A DNA stretch of 64,000 nucleotides, taken from the NCBI RefSeq assembly GCF_026652115.1, contig NZ_JAPPSQ010000004.1, positions 186,001 to 250,000 on the forward strand, in the 5' to 3' direction. Below, one piece after another: positions 1-8,411 of this stretch (position 1 is the first letter of the stretch; each line of letters begins with the position of its first letter). The position numbers were made by a program, and so were the translations under genes. The notes under the pieces were generated by a model, which was not told where the DNA came from, made no database searches, and saw only the letters and a list, made by a program, of their open reading frames with translations. The DNA is from Algoriphagus sp. PAP.12 (GTDB lineage: Bacteria; Bacteroidota; Bacteroidia; Cytophagales; Cyclobacteriaceae).

Positions 1-325
1 CGAATTCGGGGAGTTTTTTCGGATTTTTAAGGGATTTTAACTTATAGGTCGGATCCTGTTCGATCTTCCCATTTCTGAGCAAAAACTTATAATAGGATCG
101 AAGAGTGGCTATTTTTCTATTCACTGAAGTCGTACTCAAACCTTGCTCAACAAGGTCTATCACCCAGGCTCTCAACTCCCTATGTGACACAAGGGTCAAA
201 TCCTTTTGCTCGAAAGAAAGCTCAATAAATTCTTCTAGCTGGACTAAATCGCGTTGGTAAGCTTCAACAGTGTGGGGACTACTTCGCTTTTCGTATTCTA
301 GATAGGTAACAAAAGAATCAATCAT
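1..325 (-). CDS. xerC: tyrosine recombinase, XerC/XerD family (N-terminal part)
   Basis: Reading leftward from an ATG at 325, an open frame of 108 codons runs off the window edge. The residues (start MIDSFVTYLEYEKRSSPHTV, later LSTTSVNRKIATLRSYYKFL) match the SAM-like core-binding domain of XerC/XerD site-specific recombinases, which resolve chromosome dimers at dif. The catalytic domain with its R-H-R-Y residues lies outside the window, so activity cannot be judged. It follows rpsU on the same strand. In many Bacteroidota the order rpsU-xerC-hpf-tRNAs-tuf is conserved, so a chromosomal Xer protein is more likely than a phage integrase (inference). A terminator between rpsU and this gene suggests at least partly separate transcription. 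Confidence 0.85.
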   Translation of the reverse strand, partial: MIDSFVTYLEYEKRSSPHTVEAYQRDLVQLEEFIELSFEQKDLTLVSHRELRAWVIDLVEQGLSTTSVNRKIATLRSYYKFLLRNGKIEQDPTYKLKSLKNPKKLPEF

Positions 326-432
326 ACAGCACAATTTCTTGAATTAAGATAGCTGAAAAAAAATCAAAAGAACAGAGAGTAAAGTCACATAAATGCCAAT
401 TTTCATTAAAAAACTCTTGAAAAAATTGACCC

Positions 433-471
433 AAAAACAAAAAAAGCTGGCATTCAATGGAATACCAGCTT
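433..471 (-). terminator. rho-independent terminator after rpsU
   Basis: On the minus strand, AAGCTGGTATT and AATGCCAGCTT pair as an 11-bp stem (one G-U) around a 6-nt loop, followed by a T-rich tract. It lies about 25 bp after the rpsU stop codon. Confidence 0.8.
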
Positions 472-495
472 CTATAATTTAATTCATCAAAGCAA

Positions 496-690
496 TTATT
501 TGTTTGCTTCCTCTTGCATTCTTTGCTTGTAAGCAGCTTTGATTACTTGATCTCTTCTTTTGATAGAAGGTTTTGTGAAGGCTTGTCTCGCTCTAAGTTC
601 TCTGACTGCACCAGTCTTGTCAAACTTCTTTTTGAAACGCTTAAGCGCCTTTTCAATTGATTCGTTTTCTTTTACGTTAACTATGATCAT
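496..690 (-). CDS. rpsU: 30S ribosomal protein bS21
   Basis: The 64-residue basic protein (MIIVNVKENESIEKALKRFK, then KKFDKTGAVRELRARQAFTK) is a full-length bS21 of the small ribosomal subunit, located next to the anti-Shine-Dalgarno end of 16S rRNA. The start at 690 is fixed by an exceptionally strong Shine-Dalgarno sequence nine bases upstream. In Bacteroidota, bS21, bS18 and bS6 are known to occlude the anti-Shine-Dalgarno sequence, and rpsU is one of the few genes with a strong site. This allows translation of rpsU to respond to bS21 level (established for Flavobacterium). A terminator follows, and xerC lies downstream on the same strand. Confidence 0.96.
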   Translation of the reverse strand: MIIVNVKENESIEKALKRFKKKFDKTGAVRELRARQAFTKPSIKRRDQVIKAAYKQRMQEEANK

Positions 691-696
691 GTTTTT

Positions 697-707
697 ACAC
701 CTCCTTT
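697..707 (-). promoter_or_regulatory. rpsU: extended Shine-Dalgarno site of rpsU
   Basis: The minus strand reads AAAGGAGGTGT, complementary over about ten bases to the conserved 3' end of 16S rRNA (CACCTCCTTT). The spacer from GGAGG to ATG is nine bases. I saw no comparable site at other starts that I inspected in the window, so it stands out as a likely autogenous control element. Confidence 0.85.
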
Positions 708-715
708 CGCGGCCA

Positions 716-723
716 CAAATGTA
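716..723 (-). promoter_or_regulatory. probable -7 element of the rpsU promoter
   Basis: The minus strand reads TACATTTG, an exact match to the Bacteroidota -7 consensus TAnnTTTG. It would start transcription roughly 20 nt before the rpsU ATG, so the leader would be little more than the Shine-Dalgarno site. The -33 element is weak. Confidence 0.55.
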
Positions 724-812
724 TGGAAATTAATTAATAAAAAGAAAGTAGCTTGATTTAAATTTGGATTCCTTAGTCCAAGAGCCCTATTTTCGAAAAA
801 AAATTAAACCCA

Positions 813-2144
813 ATGAAAAAATCCCCCCTGTTTATCCTATTTACTTTTTTACTGAGCCTTTCATGTATTTGTCAATCCACAGCACAAGATTCTGACTCCA
901 AAATGGAATGGTTTCAAGATGCCAAACTGGGTATTTTCATCCATTGGGGCATTTATTCAGTCAACGGAATCGATGAATCCTGGTCTTTTTTCAACGATTA
1001 CATCTCCTACGAGGACTACATGAAGCAGACTTCAGGTTTTACTGCGGCAAACTACAACCCTGAAAAATGGGCCAAGCTAATCAAGCAGTCAGGAGCTCAA
1101 TATGCAGTCCTTACAGCTAAACACCATGATGGAGTAGCTCTTTGGGATACCAAAGCCTCCGACTTATCTGTTGTGAAGAAAACACCAGCAGGAAAAGATT
1201 TAGTAGCACCATTTATGAAGGCACTCGATAAAGAGGGAATCAAAAAGGGTATTTATTTCTCTGTTTTGGATTGGTCTCACCCGGATTATGACAGACAAAC
1301 CCGAGAGATCTACAGATACAAAAATGATCCGGAAAGGTTCAAAAAGTTCACCGATTTCAATTTCCAACAATTAGAAGAGCTTTCTTCTCAATTCAATCCA
1401 GATTTGTATTGGTTTGACGGAGACTGGGAACATAAGCCAGAGGAATGGAGAAGTGCTGAACTTAAAAAGAACCTATTGAGCCACAATCCAAACCTGATCA
1501 TCAATTCTAGATTAGGCCCTGGCTTCGGCGATTATGCCACCCCTGAGCAAGGCGTACCTGTAGCACGCCCTCAGAGCAAGTACTGGGAGCTTTGCATGAC
1601 AATGAACAACAGTTGGGGTTATCAAGGAAATGATCAGGCCTACAAGTCCCCTAGCGAGCTTTTGAGAATCTTCGTGGACTGTCTTCACATGGGAGGAAAT
1701 CTATTAATGGACTTCGGGCCTAAGCCAGATGGAAGCATCCCAGAAGAGGCTGAGAATATTTTGAAAGAATTCGGAAGATGGACCACTAAGCACGAAGCCG
1801 CTATTTACAATACTCAGGCAGGTATTCCTGATGGTCACGTGTACGCACCAACCACTCTTTCTCCTGACAAAACCATTCTTTATATCTACTTGGACTACAA
1901 AGTCAACGAATCCTTGGCAATCAAAGGACTTAAAAACAAAATCCAGCGTGTTTGGGTCGTGGGCAATGGCACCAAATTACAATCCAGAGAAGTGGGCAAA
2001 ATGTATTGGAGCGCTGTTCCTGGCATGAAATACATCGATATCCCAGATAACGTATATGACAAAGACATCACGGTCATCGCTGTGTTATTGGACGGTCCAG
2101 TAGACCTATACCGAGAGCATGGGCAAGTGATTGAGAGTAATTGA
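813..2144 (+). CDS. secreted alpha-L-fucosidase, GH29 family
   Basis: A 443-residue protein with a Sec signal peptide (cleavage near residue 25, STAQ). It shows the GH29 (beta/alpha)8 signature: GIFIHWGIYSV near residue 40, LTAKHHDG near residue 107, and DLYWFDGDW near residue 200, which contains the expected nucleophile Asp. GH29 enzymes hydrolyse alpha-L-fucosides with retention. A smaller C-terminal beta-sandwich follows, ending around residue 430. It stands alone, flanked by the divergent rpsU and convergent atpC genes, so it is not part of a polysaccharide locus. A weak promoter (TTTG at 763-766, TATTTTCG at 788-795) precedes it. The exact fucoside is not predictable. Confidence 0.92.
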   Translation: MKKSPLFILFTFLLSLSCICQSTAQDSDSKMEWFQDAKLGIFIHWGIYSVNGIDESWSFFNDYISYEDYMKQTSGFTAANYNPEKWAKLIKQSGAQYAVLTAKHHDGVALWDTKASDLSVVKKTPAGKDLVAPFMKALDKEGIKKGIYFSVLDWSHPDYDRQTREIYRYKNDPERFKKFTDFNFQQLEELSSQFNPDLYWFDGDWEHKPEEWRSAELKKNLLSHNPNLIINSRLGPGFGDYATPEQGVPVARPQSKYWELCMTMNNSWGYQGNDQAYKSPSELLRIFVDCLHMGGNLLMDFGPKPDGSIPEEAENILKEFGRWTTKHEAAIYNTQAGIPDGHVYAPTTLSPDKTILYIYLDYKVNESLAIKGLKNKIQRVWVVGNGTKLQSREVGKMYWSAVPGMKYIDIPDNVYDKDITVIAVLLDGPVDLYREHGQVIESN

Positions 2145-2329
2145 GAAGCAGGGATGTTCGGATGTTCGGAAACTGGAGGTTTGAAGTTATAAGTTTCAGT
2201 GATCAGTGGTCAGAAAATGCTGAAGGCAAAAGTTTGAAAGCTGAAATATGAAGGGAGTGAATTACGAAATGTAAACTACACCCCGCTAGCAATCTTTTTT
2301 GAATTGTAAATAATTTTCAAACAGATTAA

Positions 2330-2366
2330 AAAAATTCCCGCTTCAAATGGAGTGGGGATTTTTTAT
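2330..2366 (+). terminator. terminator of the fucosidase gene
   Basis: TTCCCGCTTC pairs with GAGTGGGGA (several G-U pairs) around AAATG and is followed by TTTTTT on the plus strand. Confidence 0.6.
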
Positions 2367-2393
2367 GGATGTATTCTAGAAACAGCAAAACGC

Positions 2394-2425
2394 AAAAAAG
2401 TCCAAGCTTTCGCCTGGACTTTTTC
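2394..2425 (-). terminator. terminator of atpD-atpC
   Basis: AAAAAGTCCA and TGGACTTTTT form a stem around AGCTTTCGCC. It works on both strands and lies about 22 bp after the atpC stop codon. Confidence 0.75.
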
Positions 2426-2446
2426 TATTTATCTAAACATTGAAGC

Positions 2447-2692
2447 TTAACCGATTACTTTTTCAGCTAGGACTACAATGACATTATTTTTTACTTCAAC
2501 AACACCTCCATCGACAATTAGAGACTGCTTTCCTTCTTTCGTAGTGAAAGAAACAGTTCCTTTTGCCAAAGCAGAAACGATAGGTGCGTGACTATTCAAT
2601 ACTTGAAATGCACCAGAAGCACCTGGGAAGCTTGCTTCGGATACTTCTCCTTCGAAAACCTTCTTATCGGGTGTTACGATTTCTAATTGCAT
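2447..2692 (-). CDS. atpC: F1Fo ATP synthase epsilon subunit (short form)
   Basis: An 81-residue protein matching the N-terminal beta-sandwich of epsilon (MQLEIVTPDKKVFEGEVSEA, then SFPGASGAFQVLNSHAPIVS). It forms part of the F1 central stalk. The two C-terminal helices found in the ~135-residue enterobacterial protein are absent, as is usual in Bacteroidota, so the inhibitory up-state of epsilon is probably lacking. It follows atpD with an 82-bp gap containing a hairpin. Confidence 0.95.
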   Translation of the reverse strand: MQLEIVTPDKKVFEGEVSEASFPGASGAFQVLNSHAPIVSALAKGTVSFTTKEGKQSLIVDGGVVEVKNNVIVVLAEKVIG

Positions 2693-2724
2693 GATTTTAC
2701 AGTTATTGAGTTATTGGATTAAAA

Positions 2725-2752
2725 GTTATTGGTCCTCGCCGAAACCAATAAC
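2725..2752 (-). other. hairpin between atpD and atpC
   Basis: GTTATTGG and CCAATAAC form a perfect 8-bp stem around a 12-nt loop. There is no T tract, so it is more likely an mRNA processing or stability element than a terminator. Confidence 0.4.
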
Positions 2753-2774
2753 CTAAAACCATTAACTATTTCTC

Positions 2775-4353
<1,579 letters not shown>

Positions 4354-4522
4354 GGATATTTGGAAAATATATCCATACTTCTTGATTTTCAAACTACAGT
4401 CAATCAGTCAGTTTTTGAAAAGTACCTCTACTCTTCCTGATTACATACCCAAGAGGCCTTCTTATCTCCCTTCCTCCATTTATCACCAATAAATACCAAA
4501 AGAAAATTTAACATAATTCTTA

Positions 4523-4553
4523 TTTGGATTGAATCTAATTAAAAATACATTTG
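4523..4553 (+). promoter_or_regulatory. predicted promoter of the heme-uptake operon
   Basis: TTTG at 4523-4526, a 19-bp spacer, and TACATTTG at 4546-4553 fit the Bacteroidota consensus exactly. Transcription would start near 4558, giving a leader of about 24 nt. Confidence 0.75.
4524..4538. promoter_or_regulatory. operator-like palindrome 1, overlapping the -33 element
   Basis: TTGGATT-G-AATCTAA is a 7+1+7 palindrome with one mismatch. It covers the -33 TTTG. A related box (4563-4577) follows the -7 element. The position suggests a metal-responsive repressor (Fur or DtxR/IdeR type), which is inferred from the gene content downstream. Confidence 0.6.
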
Positions 4554-4562
4554 CACTATTAT

Positions 4563-4577
4563 TTAAATTCAATCTAA
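4563..4577. promoter_or_regulatory. operator-like palindrome 2, between transcription and translation start
   Basis: TTAAATT-C-AATCTAA is a 7+1+7 palindrome with one mismatch. Its complement shares TTATTTRGATTGAATYTAA with box 1 (two differences over 19 bp). It ends four bases before the ATG at 4582. Confidence 0.6.
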
Positions 4578-4581
4578 ATAA

Positions 4582-5457
4582 ATGAAAATTTCACCCTTAT
4601 ATATATGCATGCTAATCGCCTTGACAGTGGCATGCACAAGTCCCAAAAAGGAGACTTCGATTGAAACTCCAGTCGATACACAGCTAAAAGTAATTACGGC
4701 CGGAGGAACCATCACCGAAGTCATGCACTCCTTAAATATTGGAAGTTGGATCATTGCAACAGACAAAACCTCCACTTATCCAGCCTCAATGCAAGACCTT
4801 CCTTCCATAGGCTATAGGAATCAAATCAAGGCAGAAGGAATATTAAGCTTAGGACCAGACTTGGTTCTTTTAGAAGAAGGGTATCTCAATGAGGAAGTAG
4901 TTCAGCAACTCAAATCTTCAGGACTGGAAATAAAAATCCTTCACAAGCCAAGCTCTCCGGAAGAAACGAAGCAATTGGTAACTCAAATTGGTAAGATTTT
5001 CAATTTAGAAATGGAAGCCAATCTCATCAATGCCCAAATCGATGAAGATTTGAAATCCTTAGAGCTTTATCTGTCTGAAGTTAAGTCAAGACCATCTGCG
5101 GCATTCGTGATGGCCCGAGGCCCTGAAACCCTATTTATTGCTGGTGAGAAAACCTTCGCGCAGGCCATGTTTCAACTGGCAGGGATCAATTCCATAGCAA
5201 CAGGTTTTGAAGAGTTCGTACCCCTTTCTCCTGAATCATTGGTCAGCATCAACCCCGATTATTTAGTGTTTTTTGATTCTGGTATTCAAAGCTTGGGTGG
5301 CAAAAGCGGAATTGCTGGTATTCAGGGAATCAAAGAAACCAAGTCATTTCAATCTGACCAGGTTCTCAGTATGGACGGACACTACCTTTCAGGCTTTGGC
5401 CCGAGAGTTGGCAAAGCAGCATTGGATTTGGCAAAAGCAGTGCGAGAGGAAAAATGA
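4582..5457 (+). CDS. hmuT: heme ABC transporter substrate-binding lipoprotein
   Basis: A 291-residue protein with a lipoprotein signal (LTVAC, lipidated Cys18). It is a class III periplasmic binding protein of the BtuF/HmuT group: GGTITEVMHSLNIG near residue 40, TDKTSTYPASMQDLPSIGY near 58, and EGILSLGPDLVLLEEGY near 90 follow the heme-specific HmuT pattern. It would hand heme to the permease encoded next, which starts within its stop codon (ATGA overlap). First gene of an apparent six-gene operon behind the twin-operator promoter. Confidence 0.88.
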   Translation: MKISPLYICMLIALTVACTSPKKETSIETPVDTQLKVITAGGTITEVMHSLNIGSWIIATDKTSTYPASMQDLPSIGYRNQIKAEGILSLGPDLVLLEEGYLNEEVVQQLKSSGLEIKILHKPSSPEETKQLVTQIGKIFNLEMEANLINAQIDEDLKSLELYLSEVKSRPSAAFVMARGPETLFIAGEKTFAQAMFQLAGINSIATGFEEFVPLSPESLVSINPDYLVFFDSGIQSLGGKSGIAGIQGIKETKSFQSDQVLSMDGHYLSGFGPRVGKAALDLAKAVREEK

Positions 5458-6515
5458 TTTCTGTGGCACAATCCATATCGAAAAGGAACCTCAAAGTCAC
5501 TGTATTGAGCGGACTGGGAATTTTCCTTCTAGTTATAGGAGTGTTTTCCATGTCACAAGGAGCATTTGCCATCTCTCTTTCTCAAAGCATCTCCATTCTG
5601 CTTTCAGAATTAGGGATTCAACTCAGCGATTTTAACTCCCAACAAGCAAATGTTCTATTACAGATTAGATTGCCAAGAATTCTATTGGCCACTCTAGTTG
5701 GAGGAGGACTTGGAATTTCTGGAGCTGCGCTACAGGGATTATTTAGAAATCCACTTGTAGAACCTGGATTGATCGGAGTCAGTAGTGGAAGTGCCTTATT
5801 TGCGGTTATTTTCCTTGTCTTTGCTCCTACTACAATCGCATTATCCTGGATCCAAAACCTGGGGATGCCTCTATTTGCCTTTTTGGGAGGACTGATCCAT
5901 GTGGTCGCTGTTTATCTCTTAGGACAAAGCTCAAACAAAACAAATACAAACAACCTCATTTTAGCCGGTGTTGCTATCAATGCATTAGCTGGAGCCTTAA
6001 TTGGACTGACCCTGTTTTACTCCGATGATGCAGCTATTCGAAGTTTCACATTTTGGAGTTTAGGGGATTTAGGGGGTGCAACTTGGGAAAAAATGCCAAC
6101 TGCCACAATCCTGATTGCGATCCCCTCCCTTCTCCTATTTTCCCAAAGCAAAAATCTAAATGCCATTTCCCTAGGTGAGCAGGAAGCTTTTCATATGGGC
6201 ATCAATGTTCCTGCCCTCAAAGTGAAATTGCTTTTGATCACAGCCTTGATAGTAGGTGTCGCAGTTTCACTTACAGGAATGATTGGCTTTGTAGGATTAG
6301 TAGTCCCACACCTCATTCGGATCAGCTTTGGAGCTGACCACAAATTATTACTTCCAGCCTCTTTCCTGTTAGGAGCTATCCTACTTAATGTTGCTGACCT
6401 ATTGGCCAGAACTATTGCAATACCAGCCGAACTACCTATAGGAGTGATCACGGCATTATTGGGAGCGCCATTCTTCATCTATTTGATCTCAAACTTCAAC
6501 TCCAGCAAAAATTAA
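5454..6515 (+). CDS. hmuU: heme ABC transporter permease, FecCD family
   Basis: A 353-residue integral membrane protein with about ten helices. Family motifs are RLPRILLATLVGGGLGISGA near residue 75, LFRNPLVEPGLIGVSSG near 99, and the coupling-region segment GMIGFVGLVVPHLIRISFG near 280. It forms the inner-membrane channel for heme, paired with the ATPase that begins one base before its stop codon ends. BtuC (cobalamin) homologues look similar, but the neighbouring HemS-like and HmuY-like genes favour heme. Confidence 0.9.
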   Translation: MISVAQSISKRNLKVTVLSGLGIFLLVIGVFSMSQGAFAISLSQSISILLSELGIQLSDFNSQQANVLLQIRLPRILLATLVGGGLGISGAALQGLFRNPLVEPGLIGVSSGSALFAVIFLVFAPTTIALSWIQNLGMPLFAFLGGLIHVVAVYLLGQSSNKTNTNNLILAGVAINALAGALIGLTLFYSDDAAIRSFTFWSLGDLGGATWEKMPTATILIAIPSLLLFSQSKNLNAISLGEQEAFHMGINVPALKVKLLLITALIVGVAVSLTGMIGFVGLVVPHLIRISFGADHKLLLPASFLLGAILLNVADLLARTIAIPAELPIGVITALLGAPFFIYLISNFNSSKN

Positions 6516-7336
6516 TGTTAGCAGCATCAAACATCCATTTTTGCATCAAGCAAAGACCTATTGTGGACCAAGCCAGCCTTTCTCTGGAAGCAGGGGAAGT
6601 CCTTGCAATTCTAGGTCCCAATGGAGCAGGAAAATCCACCTTGTTTAAAATCCTGAGTGGCGAAGTGTCTTGTAAGCATGGCTCTGTCGGATACAATGGT
6701 TGTCCTATTCACAACTTAAAATCTAAACAGCTTGCTGAAATCAGAGCAGTAATGCCTCAACACAGTCAGGTCAATTTCCCCTTTACTTCTCAAGAAGTCG
6801 TTGAGCTAGGCTTGGTGGCATGCAAAACGAATAAACCTCAGCAACTGGTCAAAGAAGTCATGGAGCTAACCCAAACTTCACATCTAAAGGAGAGGGTTTT
6901 TAACCAGCTTTCCGGAGGTGAAAAGCAAAGGGTTCAGCTTGCTAGAGTTCTGGTTCAGATCTGGGAAAACAAGCCTTTTCCTCGATACCTTCTTCTAGAT
7001 GAACCGACCTCTGCTTTGGACATTGCACAACAGCACTCAGTACTCCAAATAGTCAAAGAGCTCAAAAATCGAAACATCGGTGTTTTACTCATTCTACACG
7101 ATCTAAATCTGGCGGCTCAATATGCAGATAGGATCATTTTACTGAAAAATGGAATAATCGCCGGCTGTGGAGAAACTTCTGAGGTCCTCCAAGAAGGAAT
7201 CCTTTCTAAAGTTTTCGAACATCCAGTCACTATTATGATCCACCCGATTACTGGTCGGAAAATCATTAGCACAGACCATTTCTACTCAAATCCATCAAAA
7301 AATCTAAAAACAATTCAATATGGAAACTCTTTTTGA
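6515..7336 (+). CDS. hmuV: heme ABC transporter ATP-binding protein
   Basis: A 273-residue ABC ATPase: Walker A GPNGAGKST at residues 34-42, signature LSGGEKQRVQLARVL near 132, Walker B YLLLDEPTSALD near 155, and the switch segment ILHDLNLAAQYADR near 188. It energises the permease encoded upstream (TAATG overlap). Its last 17 bases overlap the following gene. Confidence 0.93.
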   Translation: MLAASNIHFCIKQRPIVDQASLSLEAGEVLAILGPNGAGKSTLFKILSGEVSCKHGSVGYNGCPIHNLKSKQLAEIRAVMPQHSQVNFPFTSQEVVELGLVACKTNKPQQLVKEVMELTQTSHLKERVFNQLSGGEKQRVQLARVLVQIWENKPFPRYLLLDEPTSALDIAQQHSVLQIVKELKNRNIGVLLILHDLNLAAQYADRIILLKNGIIAGCGETSEVLQEGILSKVFEHPVTIMIHPITGRKIISTDHFYSNPSKNLKTIQYGNSF

Positions 7337-8369
7337 TTCCCCTTCTCAATTGAAAGAGGCTTGGGAAAATCTCAAAACTCAACAGCCTAAACTTAGAATC
7401 AGAAATGCTGCCCAAGCTTTAGGTGTCAGCGAAGCAGAACTGTTGGCAACTGGAATCGGTGAAAATGTCATTTTGATGACTTCTGACTTTGTTGAACAGG
7501 TACAGAAATTCCCGACCCTAGGAAAAGTCATGGCCCTGACCAGAAATGATTGCTGTGTATTAGAACATAAAGGGACTTTCCAAAAAATAGAAATCCACCA
7601 AGCTGGACCGATGAAAATCGCCACGGTGATTGGCCCAATCGAGCTGAGACTGTTTTTCAAAAGCTGGAAATATGCCTTCTGTGTGACTAATGAAACTCCG
7701 AGAGGGACAATGATCTCATTGCAATATTTTGATCAGGCTGGTGAAGCTGTTTTGAAAGTCTATCTCCAAGATGAATCGGATTATGATGCCGCAGAGGCAT
7801 TGGTCCAAGCACATACAGCAGAAGACCAGCATAGTAAAATTGAACCTAGTCCATTAGAGCCAGTTGAAACTGTTTCTCGTCAGGAATTAGATTTTGAATC
7901 ATTCAGCTCTGACTGGGAAAAAATGAAAGACACCCATGATTTCTTTGGGATGCTTCGCAAATACAAATTGAATCGACTGAATGCAGTAGAATGGATTGAC
8001 GATAAATGGGCTTACGAAATAGATCGTTTAGCTGCTAGAAAAGTGCTCGAAGTAGCATCCGAAACACAGCTTCCTATTATGATTTTCGCAGGTAACTCCA
8101 GCAATATCCAAATCCATCAGGGGAAAGTAAAAACCATTCGCCAAATGGCCAATTGGCTCAATGTCCTAGATCCAAACTTCAATATGCATTTGGATGAAAG
8201 CGTTGTAGAAAGGGCTTTTGTTGTCCATAAAAATACAACAGAAGGACTAGTTTCTGCTTTGGAGCTTTTTGATAAAAACGGCGAGCTCGTAGCCCAATTC
8301 TTTGGTCTTAGAAAGCCGGGAATTCCTCAAAAAACAGAATGGAAAGCTCTTTTAGATAGCCTCAATTAA
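7320..8369 (+). CDS. hmuS: HemS/ChuS/HmuS-like cytoplasmic heme-handling protein
   Basis: A 349-residue protein of the hemin-degrading factor family, which binds imported heme in the cytoplasm and in some members degrades it. Two homologous halves are visible (about 10-165 and 185-345), each with a KxxxL-R--AA-LG.SEAELL-like or AREVLEVA-like start. Typical text includes PKLRIRNAAQALGVSEAELL near residue 22 and RNDCCVLEHKGTF near 76. No signal peptide is present. The start overlaps hmuV by 17 bp, indicating translational coupling. Confidence 0.88.
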   Translation: METLFDSPSQLKEAWENLKTQQPKLRIRNAAQALGVSEAELLATGIGENVILMTSDFVEQVQKFPTLGKVMALTRNDCCVLEHKGTFQKIEIHQAGPMKIATVIGPIELRLFFKSWKYAFCVTNETPRGTMISLQYFDQAGEAVLKVYLQDESDYDAAEALVQAHTAEDQHSKIEPSPLEPVETVSRQELDFESFSSDWEKMKDTHDFFGMLRKYKLNRLNAVEWIDDKWAYEIDRLAARKVLEVASETQLPIMIFAGNSSNIQIHQGKVKTIRQMANWLNVLDPNFNMHLDESVVERAFVVHKNTTEGLVSALELFDKNGELVAQFFGLRKPGIPQKTEWKALLDSLN

Positions 8370-8375
8370 TCTTAC

Positions 8376-8397
8376 AGCGGGGTTTAAATACTCCGCT
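8376..8397 (+). other. hairpin between hmuS and the receptor gene
   Basis: AGCGGGG and CTCCGCT pair (one G-U) around TTTAAATA, followed by TAAATTTT. It is a weak terminator or attenuator, and could set the ratio of receptor to transporter mRNA. Confidence 0.4.
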
Positions 8398-8411
8398 TAA
8401 ATTTTAAACTT

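Larger units (their letters stand above)
2145..2446. other. convergent intergenic region
   Basis: No gene is seen in these 302 bases between the ends of the fucosidase gene and atpC. The first half consists of degenerate AG-rich text (GTTTGAAAG-like words). The second half holds two terminators listed separately. Confidence 0.6.

Noticed and set aside
1831..2028. Open frame overlapping the end of the fucosidase gene
   Set aside because: It lies wholly within the GH29 reading frame in another phase, with no start signal. Only its NYNPEKWAK echo is reported.
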